Source: Desulfovibrio sp. (GTDB taxonomy: Bacteria > Desulfobacterota > Desulfovibrionia > Desulfovibrionales > Desulfovibrionaceae). Taken from it: DNA of 33,231 bases. The translations under genes were made by a program, and so were the position numbers. Below the pieces are notes generated by a model. The model searched no databases and was not told the DNA's origin. It saw only the letters and a list, made by a program, of their open reading frames with translations. The DNA lies in NCBI GenBank assembly GCA_031279825.1, contig JAITHT010000038.1:1-33231 (forward strand). The letters are read 5' to 3'. Position 1 is the stretch's first letter. Every line of letters begins with the position of its first letter. Positions 25,528-33,220 of the stretch are shown here, piece after piece.

Positions 25528-25701
25528 GGAATGTTAACGCTATGCCTTTTTGCCCTCCGGCTGCGTCGGATTGTGTCCGCCATCCCGGTCAAATACCGTA
25601 AGAGTATATTCCTCACGGCAGACTCATCTTCCTTGCCGGAGAATAAAAATTCTATAATGTTAACACGTCCTGGAGTATCTTCAAAGTGAAAATGCTCTAA
25701 C
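25528..25701. mobile_element. MITE-like repeat element inside the glycolipid operon
   Basis: Inverted ends of about 35 bp bound 25529-25670. The left end reads ATGTTAACGCTATGCCTTTT then TGCCCTCCGGC. The right end on the minus strand reads GACGTGTTAACATTATAGAA then TTTTTATTCTCCGGC. A degenerate copy of the dispersed palindrome (ACTTTGAA core, TGAAAATGCTC arm) follows at 25675-25698. No coding sequence. It fills the only large gap in the operon, between the deacetylase and GT2 genes. Confidence 0.6.
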
Positions 25702-25803
25702 ATATGGAAAAAAGGCGCGGCGTCAACCAAGCAGGCGGCATGGACCGAGAAATCCATGTCTCCTGCGCTTGATCGGGATTTCAAACCGCAAAGGAGCTGG
25801 CGG

Positions 25804-26997
25804 ATGAACCTGTTTCTTCTGCTTGCATGGGCGGTTTCAGCCGGACTGCAAACCGGCGTTCTCGCCCTGGCGTGGTGTGTCGGGACCTCCCCTTCCGACG
25901 AAGCGGACGAGGCGGAAGCCGAGCCCGTTCCATCCTCCCCTCCCCTGGTGACCCTGATTATCCCCTGTTCCGGCCGCTCCCCGGACATGGAAGCGGCCCT
26001 GCATTCTCTGCTGCGGCAGGATTATCCCGCCCTCGCCGTGCTGCTTGTCACCCACGGCGTCGAGGATCCGGCCCGGCAACTGGCCCAGACTCTGGCGGCG
26101 CGGTACGCCCACACGCGCCATGTCGACGCCGGAACGGCGGAGTTCTGCGGACAGAAAAACCGTAATCTGCTCGACGCCTTACGGGAAGCGGCTCCCGCAA
26201 CGGCGGCATATGTCTTTTGCGATGCCAACCACCTGGCGAAACCGGATTTCATCCGCCGTCTGACGGAACCCATCCTTCTCGGCCGGGAAACATTCTGTTC
26301 CGGCTACAGGCGCACGCGCCTGCTTGCCGCCGAACCTAATGCCGTGGCCTGTCATATTCTTGTCCGGCATCTCGGCCTGCTGCAAAGCCTGCCCGCATTC
26401 ACGCAACCATGGGGAGGCGCGTTCGCGGCCGATGCCGCCGCTTTTCGGGAATTGAACGTGGCGGCGCTCTGGGAAAAGACCGTGGTGGACGACGTTTCCC
26501 TGGCCGGTTTACTTATGCGCGAAGGAATCCGGGTGAGCTATCGCCAGCAGGCCATACTGGACAGTCCGTTACGGGCAATGAGCGAACAGCAGTTGCAGGA
26601 CTGGTTTTTCCGCCAACTCTTCTACCCGAAATTTTATACCTTCGCCGTTTGGATAACGCTGGGAATCTCCCTTGCCTGGTTTGCGGCAATCGCCTGCGCC
26701 GATCTGCTCTTGCTCGCCGTCTGGGCGTCCGGTAACGGGCTTCCGGCCGCAACGGGACCTCTGGCCCTTGCCCATCTGGGACTGCCCCTTGTCTTTCAGG
26801 AACGCCTGCGCCGCCGTGCCGCCCCGGACTGCCCGCCCCCCCTCTGGCGGCGGGGTTTGCGCCTCGCGCTACAAACCCTGTGTACCGCCTTCTGCCGGAC
26901 CGTCTTCTCCCGCGGCCTTGTCTGGCGCGGCATACGCTACCGTCTGGCGGCGAACGGACTGGTAATCAAGGTGGAGCATCCCGGGCCGAAAGGCTGA
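25804..26997 (+). CDS. GT2/GT21-like membrane glycosyltransferase
   Basis: A 397-aa protein; ATG 25804 has AAAGGAG at good distance and is preferred to the upstream ATG at 25756. An N-terminal hydrophobic helix (residues 2-27) is followed by a GT-A domain with VTLIIPCSG, GQKNRNLL (117-122, as in ceramide glucosyltransferases), FCDANHL (D140), a glycine patch QPWGGAF, and the acidic VVDDVSLAGLL (D229, D230). QDWFFRQLFYP stands where QxxRW is usual. Two or more C-terminal membrane helices follow. The layout resembles ceramide glucosyltransferase and HpnI more than ordinary GT2 enzymes. The likely job is to add a sugar to a membrane lipid. It is separated from the operon upstream by a repeat element. 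Confidence 0.7.
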   Translation: MNLFLLLAWAVSAGLQTGVLALAWCVGTSPSDEADEAEAEPVPSSPPLVTLIIPCSGRSPDMEAALHSLLRQDYPALAVLLVTHGVEDPARQLAQTLAARYAHTRHVDAGTAEFCGQKNRNLLDALREAAPATAAYVFCDANHLAKPDFIRRLTEPILLGRETFCSGYRRTRLLAAEPNAVACHILVRHLGLLQSLPAFTQPWGGAFAADAAAFRELNVAALWEKTVVDDVSLAGLLMREGIRVSYRQQAILDSPLRAMSEQQLQDWFFRQLFYPKFYTFAVWITLGISLAWFAAIACADLLLLAVWASGNGLPAATGPLALAHLGLPLVFQERLRRRAAPDCPPPLWRRGLRLALQTLCTAFCRTVFSRGLVWRGIRYRLAANGLVIKVEHPGPKG

Positions 26998-27009
26998 ACA
27001 CAGCGCACA

Positions 27010-27081
27010 GCGTTGCGGCGGAGGCTTGGGCTGGGACCAAACCCCGCCCGGGAGATCTCCCGGCCCACGCTACCGCAACGC
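27010..27081. terminator. Nested hairpins between convergent genes
   Basis: Perfect outer arms GCGTTGCGG (27010-27018) and CCGCAACGC (27073-27081) enclose a 16-bp perfect palindrome CCGGGAGATCTCCCGG (27048-27063). The structure fills the spacer between the GT2 stop and the flippase stop and overlaps the latter. There is no T-run on either strand, so any termination would be atypical or bidirectional. Confidence 0.4.
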
Positions 27082-28428
27082 CCTGACGTTGCGCAGGAAA
27101 ATCAGCGCCAGCCCCACCGTGCAGGCGGCCATCCATATCTTGGTGCCGGAAATGGCCCAGGCCGCCCCCAACGCCCCCTGATCGGGTATAAGCAGCGCGC
27201 AGAGCGCGATATTGCACAAAAGACCGCTTGCGTAGGCCAGCAGTAAGGGCCTGTACTGTTGCATGCAGATCAGCATGGAGGCCGCGAGGTTATGCAGCGA
27301 AGAGGCCAGCAGGCAGGGCAACTGTGCGCGGAGCAAAGGCGCGGAAGCGGCGTAGGCCTGCCCGTACAGCAACGGCAGCAGACGTTCGCCGGTCGCGGCA
27401 AGAATAAAGGAAAGCGCCAGTCCGAACAGCAGCAAGCCCGCGCCGATGACGCCGCAGGTACGTGCGAAGGACCTTATGTCTTTCTGCCACCGGCCTGCCA
27501 GATGGGGAAAAATCACCTTGGCCAGAAAAGCGCCGGAAACCAACACGCTGAGTCCGTCCACGATTTCCCATGGCGCGTTGTACAGGCCAAGGGAATATTC
27601 GCCGCCGTGCCGGTCCAGAACGTACATGTTCAGCTTGTTGTATAAAAGGGCGCACACGGCGATGCCCGTGAAGGAAAGCCCATGGCGCCACTCGCCGATC
27701 CATCTCCCGCACCCGGTGGGGAACCCGCCCAGCCGCCAGCGCAAGGCTCTGCCGATCAGAACGCAGGCAACCGACGATTCCACAAGCTTGAAACAGGCGA
27801 GAAACGCCGGCGGGAATCCCGACAACAGGCAGGCGATGCCGAAAAGACTGCCCGCCAGACTTGCCGGAACGGTGATGCGCATTTCCGTATCCTGGCGCCC
27901 CCGTATCCGGCAAAGCACGAAGAACGATTGGACAGCCGTATTCAGACCCATACCGGCGGCGACAATCAGATTGACCGCGCTTTTTTGCGGGCCGTAGCCC
28001 AAAAGCAGGCAGAGCAGAGCAAGAAGGGCGAGCGAGAGAAGCAGCAGACCCGTCTGCAAAAACATGGCCTGCGCCAGAATGCGGCGTACGGGCGCGCGCC
28101 GTCGCGTCATCAGGGGGACAAGATAATCCTTGAGGCCGGCGTCTGTCGCCATGTTCACCAACGCGCCCAGAGCCATGGCCAAAGTGAAAAAGCCGTACAA
28201 TTCAGGGCCGGAACGGGCCAGCAGGATCAAAAGAACGCCCGTCAGGAGGCTGCTGCCCCACTGCGCGCAAAACACATAGCCGAAACGGCCGGCCAGGACG
28301 CGGGCCGTACCGCCGCCCCGCAATCCGCTCTTTTCCCTTTGCGGCGTCGGCACGGAACAGCTCTTTTCGCCGCCGGACGCGCCCGTGATCGTGTGTAAAA
28401 AAAACAAGAACAGCTCTCCCGGCAACAA
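27070..28428 (-). CDS. Wzx-like polysaccharide/lipid flippase (MOP superfamily)
   Basis: A 452-aa protein if started at TTG 28428. No in-frame ATG lies near the start, and GTG 28350 or a later TTG are also possible, so the first 30-40 residues are uncertain. About twelve hydrophobic segments follow (for example SSLLTGVLLILLARSGPELYGFFTLAMAL and LLLLSLALLALLCLLLGY), with conserved polar turns such as ATDAGLKDYLVPLM near the end of the second helix. This matches O-antigen or capsule flippases that move undecaprenyl-linked or other glycolipids across the inner membrane. Convergent with the glycosyltransferase operon, it is the obvious export partner for its product. Confidence 0.82.
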   Translation of the reverse strand: MLPGELFLFFLHTITGASGGEKSCSVPTPQREKSGLRGGGTARVLAGRFGYVFCAQWGSSLLTGVLLILLARSGPELYGFFTLAMALGALVNMATDAGLKDYLVPLMTRRRAPVRRILAQAMFLQTGLLLLSLALLALLCLLLGYGPQKSAVNLIVAAGMGLNTAVQSFFVLCRIRGRQDTEMRITVPASLAGSLFGIACLLSGFPPAFLACFKLVESSVACVLIGRALRWRLGGFPTGCGRWIGEWRHGLSFTGIAVCALLYNKLNMYVLDRHGGEYSLGLYNAPWEIVDGLSVLVSGAFLAKVIFPHLAGRWQKDIRSFARTCGVIGAGLLLFGLALSFILAATGERLLPLLYGQAYAASAPLLRAQLPCLLASSLHNLAASMLICMQQYRPLLLAYASGLLCNIALCALLIPDQGALGAAWAISGTKIWMAACTVGLALIFLRNVRALR

Positions 28429-28581
28429 CCTTACATGCCCGTTAAGAATTCCGGACGGCAGACCGCCTCAAAATTTCGGACGCGCACGAGTATACGTCTA
28501 AAGATTTTGGGAGGCAATTCCGGTTGTTGCAACATAGACGGCTGGTGAACAATCTGTTGGAACATGACACTTGCCGGACAA

Positions 28582-29613
28582 TTACACGTTACCCAGGACT
28601 TGACGGACTACAGCGAGCGTTTTGAAACCATGCCGTTCGTCGGGTTCCAGGTGGCAGCCCTCACCCCATTCATTCCATGCATTGATGAATATATACTGCA
28701 AATTCTGCGGGAGAGTCTTCCGCGTGTGGTCCACGGCGTGCTCCAGCGCATATTTGAATGCCCCCAGGGTGCAGTTGTTGAAAATCGTGGCTACATTTTT
28801 ATAACGGGGACTGTTGTCCCACCCGGGAAAAACGCACCGGAGTCTGGTATACGAAGGCGCGGGCTTGCTGATCATATTCGCGATAACTGTCTGATAATCA
28901 ATAACTCTTGGAGAATATGCATTTTTTGCAAATTCCGTCGCGCAATACCAGTCGGGCGCGAATTCCACTGTGGCGTCAAAACCATAGACGGACGGAGCAG
29001 GTCTGTACCTCAGCGCTTCCACGCTTGCCAGAAACAATCCCGCAAAGCCCTCCTTATGGGCAAGGTGCCGCCATATGGCGATGTATTCTCCCATAAGGGG
29101 ATTGCTTATGGGATCATAGATCAAAAAAAAAGGCTTTTGATCAATGGTTATATATCGCTCATGGGCAAGGTATGACTTGACATCGTAAAAAAACTTTACC
29201 GCATTTTCCCGACTGTATTCCTGCTTGATGAGTATTTCCTTATTTTGGCCGTACCATGCTCGTGTCCAGTCATGATTCGCCCAGCAAAGACAAAATGCGT
29301 TAGTAATGCCGGTATGGCGAGCGATAATGCGAAGAGGCTCTTCCAAAAGAGTTTTGCCTGCAAAGTTGTAATAGTAGTAGCAGAACGCCGATACGCCATA
29401 GCGCAATGCCATTTTGTGCTGTTTCTCTATCCAATTTTCATCCAGCAGATTGTAATATCCAATGCTTTTATGAGGAATATGCGGCTGATAATGACCTTCA
29501 TAATAAGGAACGGCGGCTCTAACATTGTGCCATTCCGTGAAACCCTCTCCCCACCACTCATTATTCTCGCTAATGATATGATATTGGGGCAGGTATATGG
29601 CGATCGCTTTCAT
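28582..29613 (-). CDS. WbsX / GH99-like glycan-locus protein
   Basis: A 343-aa protein from ATG 29613 with GAAGG about seven bases upstream. Hallmarks of the Glyco_tran_WbsX (GH99-like) family are visible: AIYLPQYH at the start, WWGEGFTEW (20-28), YYEGHYQPHIPHKSIGYYNL, FCLCWANHDWTRAW, and FINAWNEWGEGCHLEPD near the end. Such proteins are encoded in O-antigen and capsule clusters, and they may cleave or transfer alpha-mannose-type glycans (the true activity is unsettled). The gene is visibly more AT-rich than the operon opposite, suggesting separate acquisition. It precedes the flippase by 153 bp on the same strand. Confidence 0.85.
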   Translation of the reverse strand: MKAIAIYLPQYHIISENNEWWGEGFTEWHNVRAAVPYYEGHYQPHIPHKSIGYYNLLDENWIEKQHKMALRYGVSAFCYYYYNFAGKTLLEEPLRIIARHTGITNAFCLCWANHDWTRAWYGQNKEILIKQEYSRENAVKFFYDVKSYLAHERYITIDQKPFFLIYDPISNPLMGEYIAIWRHLAHKEGFAGLFLASVEALRYRPAPSVYGFDATVEFAPDWYCATEFAKNAYSPRVIDYQTVIANMISKPAPSYTRLRCVFPGWDNSPRYKNVATIFNNCTLGAFKYALEHAVDHTRKTLPQNLQYIFINAWNEWGEGCHLEPDERHGFKTLAVVRQVLGNV

Positions 29614-29710
29614 GTTTTTTCCTTCGCTGAGGCGATGGCGTGTTGGGTGTGCGACATATACGACCTGTTTATAAAAATCATTTTATTACAGCATCTTGTG
29701 CGTAAGACGC

Positions 29711-31090
29711 CTACTTTACACGCGCGGGCGCTTTGCTGAAGATGACGGCCGTTATCAGGTTGATCAGACCAATCCAGAGAAAGGCGCTGTGAAATATCCG
29801 GGTGAGGCGTTCCTCCGGAGGCAGCGGGGAGTAGGCCAGGGTGAAGGTGTCAAGCAGAGCCGCCGCTATGGCCACGCCGCCGCAGGATGACAACTGCATG
29901 GTAACGGAGAGAAGGGTATTGCCGCCGCTCGCATGCCGGTCCTCAAGTTCAATAAGGGTAATGGCATTCATGGCGGTAAACTGCATGGAGTTGACCGTTC
30001 CGAAAAGCCCGAGCAGCAGAAGAAGAGCCGCATACGGCGTTTCTTTGCCCACAAGGGAAAACGCGGCCATCAGCCCTCCCAGCAGGAGAGTGTTGATGGT
30101 GAGGAAGCAACGGAATCCCACTCTCCTGAGCAGGGCGGCAATCATCTGTTTGCCGGCAATGCCGGCCAGGGCTGTGGGGATCATGGTCATGCCGGCGGCA
30201 AAGGGCGAATAGCCCAGAACAAGCTGAAGAAACAGGGGTGTCAGAAAGGGCATGGCGCCGGAGCCGAGGCGGGAGACGGTATTGCCCAGTATGCCCACGG
30301 CAAAGCTGCGGGTATGAAAAAGAGACGGGCTGAACAAAGGCAGGGGCACGCGCGCGCCGCGTAGCCAATACATCGCCATAAGCGAAATCCCGGCAATGCC
30401 GGAAAGAGAGGATATGAGGAGGGGCAGGCGCAATTCTCCCAGGCCTTCCACAGCCAGGGTGAGAAGCACGAGAGAGGCGCTGAAAAAGGCAAAGCCCTTA
30501 CTGTCGAAACTGCCGATAACGCGTTCTTTGAATTCCGGCATGCAGCGAAAAGCGAGTAGCGCGCCGACAAGGCCCACAGGGAGGTTAATCAGGAAAATCC
30601 AGTGCCAGGAGGCGTATTCGACGAGAAAACCGCCGACGGCGGGTCCCGCCAGCGGTCCGATCAGGCCGGGTATGGTAACAAAACTGAGCACCCGCACGAG
30701 TTCCTTGCGCGGGTAGGCTTTGAGTATGGCCAATCGCCCCACCGGCACCATGATTGCCCCTCCCATGCCCTGGATGACGCGCGAAATGACCAGAGTTTCC
30801 AAGGATGGCGACAGGGCGCAGAACAGGGAACCCGCGGTGAACAGGCATATGGCGGAACAAAAGGTGTTTCTGGCGCCGAAGCGGTCAGCCAGCCAGCCTG
30901 ATGCCGGAATAATCAGGGCGGTGGTCAGCATGTAGGCGATAATCGCCGCGTGCATGCGCACGGCTGAGATTCCCAGTTCGCGCGCCATGCCGGGCAGGGC
31001 CGTGTTGAGAACAGTGCTGTCCAGCAGTTGCATGAAGAGTGCAACGGCCACAATCCACAGCAGTATGCGATCTCTTCGGGGGGCAGGCAT
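29711..31090 (-). CDS. DHA2-type MFS multidrug exporter (EmrB/QacA-like)
   Basis: A 459-aa membrane protein from ATG 31090, 32 bp after the cstA stop; GTG 31102 is an alternative and a longer upstream frame overlaps cstA. Helix 1 has FMQLLDSTVLNTALPGMARELG, the family's motif D1, then SGWLADRFGAR (motif A) and VISRVIQGMGGA (motif B), and GPLAGPAVGGFLVEYASWHWIFLINLPVG (motif C region), as in 14-helix drug-proton antiporters. The substrate cannot be inferred. It probably forms an operon with cstA. Confidence 0.88.
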   Translation of the reverse strand: MPAPRRDRILLWIVAVALFMQLLDSTVLNTALPGMARELGISAVRMHAAIIAYMLTTALIIPASGWLADRFGARNTFCSAICLFTAGSLFCALSPSLETLVISRVIQGMGGAIMVPVGRLAILKAYPRKELVRVLSFVTIPGLIGPLAGPAVGGFLVEYASWHWIFLINLPVGLVGALLAFRCMPEFKERVIGSFDSKGFAFFSASLVLLTLAVEGLGELRLPLLISSLSGIAGISLMAMYWLRGARVPLPLFSPSLFHTRSFAVGILGNTVSRLGSGAMPFLTPLFLQLVLGYSPFAAGMTMIPTALAGIAGKQMIAALLRRVGFRCFLTINTLLLGGLMAAFSLVGKETPYAALLLLLGLFGTVNSMQFTAMNAITLIELEDRHASGGNTLLSVTMQLSSCGGVAIAAALLDTFTLAYSPLPPEERLTRIFHSAFLWIGLINLITAVIFSKAPARVK

Positions 31091-31122
31091 ATCGGCGATC
31101 ACGCGCTTTTCATCGCCGGGGA

Positions 31123-32874
31123 TTACGTCTGAGTTTTGAGCTTTTTGAACACGAGGCAGATCAGGCTTACGGCAAGGCACAGACAGAGCGCTTCCATGGT
31201 AATCAGCGTCAAGGGGCCGGAAAGGGGCGCCCCGCGTTGGATGTCCGCGACGCCCGCGCGCATGAGCAGAAGAAGGGCGGCAATAGTGGTCGCCAGCATG
31301 AAGGCGGCCGGCATGATGGTGAACCATGCCGGACGGCGGCGCGCAAGCAGCCATGAGGCGACCGCCAGCAGGGTCAGGGCGGCCAAAAGTTGGTTGATGG
31401 TGGCGAACATCGGCCAAAGCGCGGTAAAGGCGTTGTTCCAGGCCAGCCACAGCATCAGCAATACCGACAGGCAGGAATTGAACCAGGCGGTCCGCATGAT
31501 CGCCGGGACGGCGTTTTTAAAAAGCGCGTTCCAGAGTTCTTCAAACAGATAGCGGTTGAGGCGCACGGCCGCGTCCAGGGTCGTCACCACAAAACCCTCC
31601 ACCATCAGTATACCGAATATTGTTCCGTAATACGCGGGAATATTTAAAATTATATGCGACATTATCCCCATGCTCAGCGCAAAGGCCAGTATGGGATTGG
31701 ATGCTCCGCTTTCCGCCTGGGGCCAGACAAGGCGCATATAGTCGTGCTGCGGCAGAGCGGCGCAGACAATCAAAACAGCGCATGTTGCCAGGATTCCCTC
31801 TAAGATCATAGCGTTATAGCCGATTTTTCTTGCCTGGCCCTCCCGCGCAAGCTGTTTTGAGGTAGTGCCGGTGCACAGCAGAGAATGAAAGCCCGATACC
31901 GCGCCGCAAGCCACTGTGATGAACAGAAAAGGCCAGAGACCGCCGAGTCCGGCGTTACCCGCTTCCATGGCCAGGGCAGGGGCCTGCACGGTGATCCCCT
32001 GGAGGCCGCCCGCGATGACGAGGATGAAGATGGCGGCAATGCCCGCGTACAGTATCTGCACGTTGATGAAATCGCGCGGCTGCAGTATCAGCCAGACCGG
32101 CAGCCCTGAGGCCAGGATGACATACAGGGACAGGATAATCATCCATAGTTGGGGCTCAACCACCACTGGCAGGAGCATGCCTGCCCGGATGGAGGCGAAG
32201 GCCAGGGCGGCGGCGACAAGATAGCCGATACTGACGCGCATGTTGCGCTTATAAATGGCGTAGCCCAGAAAGGGGGCGAAAAGGGTGATGATAATGACGG
32301 AGGTCGAGGCGATGCCGCCGATAAGGCCATGGGTGACGCCGTGTATTTCTCGCGTTTGCAACAAGGTCTGATCCGCCGGCAGACCCAGCAGATGCAAGGG
32401 CACGGTACTCGTCAGAGATTGCACGGTCATGGAGAGAAAAGCGGAGGTCACCAGGGTCAGCAGCAGGATGGCGAAACAGACGAACAGAAAAAATCCGGTA
32501 TCACCCAGTGTGGAGCGGGTCACATCCGCGATGGATCTCCCTTTTTCCCGGATGCTGACAAACAGGGCGGCAAAGTCGTGCACCGCGCCGATGAGGACGG
32601 AACCGACCAGAATCCACAGCCATACCGGCAGGTACCCGTACAGGACGGCCATGGTCGGTCCCACTATAGGGCCTGCCCCGGCAATGGCGGAAAAATGGTG
32701 GCCGAACAGAATGCCGAACTTTGTGGGCACATAGTCCTTGCCGTCGTGAAGGGTTTCAGCCGGCGTAGGTCTGCCGGGCTCCACCCCCATCCATTTCGCG
32801 GCCAGCCGTCCGTAAAACCTGCTCCCGACGGCGAAAACAGCCAGTGACAATGCCAGCATGAACAAAATATTCAT
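31123..32874 (-). CDS. cstA: CstA-family peptide/pyruvate transporter
   Basis: A 583-aa polytopic inner-membrane protein, shorter than E. coli CstA (about 700 aa) but within the family range. ATG 32874 follows AAAGGAAG. Diagnostic stretches include DYVPTKFGILFGHHFSAIAGAGPIVGP (the conserved HHF..IAGAGPIxGP), WILVGSVLIGAVHDFAALFVSIREKGRS, CGAVSGFHSLLCTGTTSKQL and NQLLAALTLLAVASWLL. CstA homologues import peptides or pyruvate, often under carbon limitation. The region upstream contains two hairpins instead of an obvious promoter. Confidence 0.92.
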   Translation of the reverse strand: MNILFMLALSLAVFAVGSRFYGRLAAKWMGVEPGRPTPAETLHDGKDYVPTKFGILFGHHFSAIAGAGPIVGPTMAVLYGYLPVWLWILVGSVLIGAVHDFAALFVSIREKGRSIADVTRSTLGDTGFFLFVCFAILLLTLVTSAFLSMTVQSLTSTVPLHLLGLPADQTLLQTREIHGVTHGLIGGIASTSVIIITLFAPFLGYAIYKRNMRVSIGYLVAAALAFASIRAGMLLPVVVEPQLWMIILSLYVILASGLPVWLILQPRDFINVQILYAGIAAIFILVIAGGLQGITVQAPALAMEAGNAGLGGLWPFLFITVACGAVSGFHSLLCTGTTSKQLAREGQARKIGYNAMILEGILATCAVLIVCAALPQHDYMRLVWPQAESGASNPILAFALSMGIMSHIILNIPAYYGTIFGILMVEGFVVTTLDAAVRLNRYLFEELWNALFKNAVPAIMRTAWFNSCLSVLLMLWLAWNNAFTALWPMFATINQLLAALTLLAVASWLLARRRPAWFTIMPAAFMLATTIAALLLLMRAGVADIQRGAPLSGPLTLITMEALCLCLAVSLICLVFKKLKTQT

Positions 32875-32900
32875 CAGAACTTCCTTTGTGGTCTGAAACC

Positions 32901-32955
32901 CCGGCCTTCATGCCGGATATAGCCCCGACCCCGCCATGAAGGGCGGGGTTTCTTT
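32901..32955 (+). terminator. Tandem hairpins upstream of cstA
   Basis: CCGGC-CTTCAT-GCCGG (32901-32916) is followed by CCCCGCC-ATGAAG-GGCGGGG (32929-32948) and TTTCTTT, a good intrinsic-terminator shape on the plus strand. No plus-strand gene ends here. It could instead be an IS200/IS605-type subterminal hairpin or a structure in the cstA leader. Confidence 0.45.
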
Positions 32956-32979
32956 CCGGGGCGGAAAGCTCGGCCTTAT

Positions 32980-33045
32980 TCTGACATCCTCCTCCGCCTG
33001 AAGTCTGGGAATTTCAGCAGAGAACGCTTACGCGGCTTGCCCGGC
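32980..33045 (-). mobile_element. Possible IS200/IS605 (tnpB-type) right-end remnant
   Basis: Read on the minus strand, GAAATTCCCAGACTTCAGGC is followed by GGAGGAGGATGTCAGAA, closely like the conserved 3' ends of IS605/IS1341-type elements, where the omega RNA overlaps the right end. No tnpB reading frame is visible between here and the window edge. Recognition is from memory of such ends. Confidence 0.35.
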
Positions 33046-33150
33046 CGCCGAGGAGAGTTTGGAACAGGCAAGGCAGAAAGGCAAGAAAATTCTTGAGGCG
33101 CGTTTGATACTGCGATAACGTACGATATTTTTCGCACAATGAAAAAATGA

Positions 33151-33218
33151 CGTAGCCCGCCAAGTTGGTTAGGTTTTGGTGAACCACCATCAAAACTTTA
33201 GCCACAAGGAAGGCTACG
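33151..33218 (+). promoter_or_regulatory. Long hairpin around the ribosome site of the truncated gene
   Basis: CGTAGCC (33151-33157) pairs with GGCTACG (33212-33218), with an inner hairpin GTTTTG (33173-33178)/CAAAAC (33191-33196). The ribosome-site sequence AAGGAAGG overlaps the right arm, so folding of a read-through transcript could hide it, a common trait of transposase genes. Confidence 0.4.
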
Positions 33219-33220
33219 AA

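Noticed and set aside
18475-26997. Hopanoid side-chain cluster (HpnA/HpnI/HpnJ/HpnK-like) as the explanation of the locus
   Set aside because: The deacetylase is NodB-like rather than YdjC/HpnK-like, the radical SAM protein has no B12 domain, and no squalene or hopene cyclase is present. The YghO-type acyltransferase also has no place in that pathway.
33014-33205. A 63-codon minus frame near the right edge
   Set aside because: No similarity to TnpA or TnpB that I can see and it overlaps hairpin sequences; more likely noncoding.
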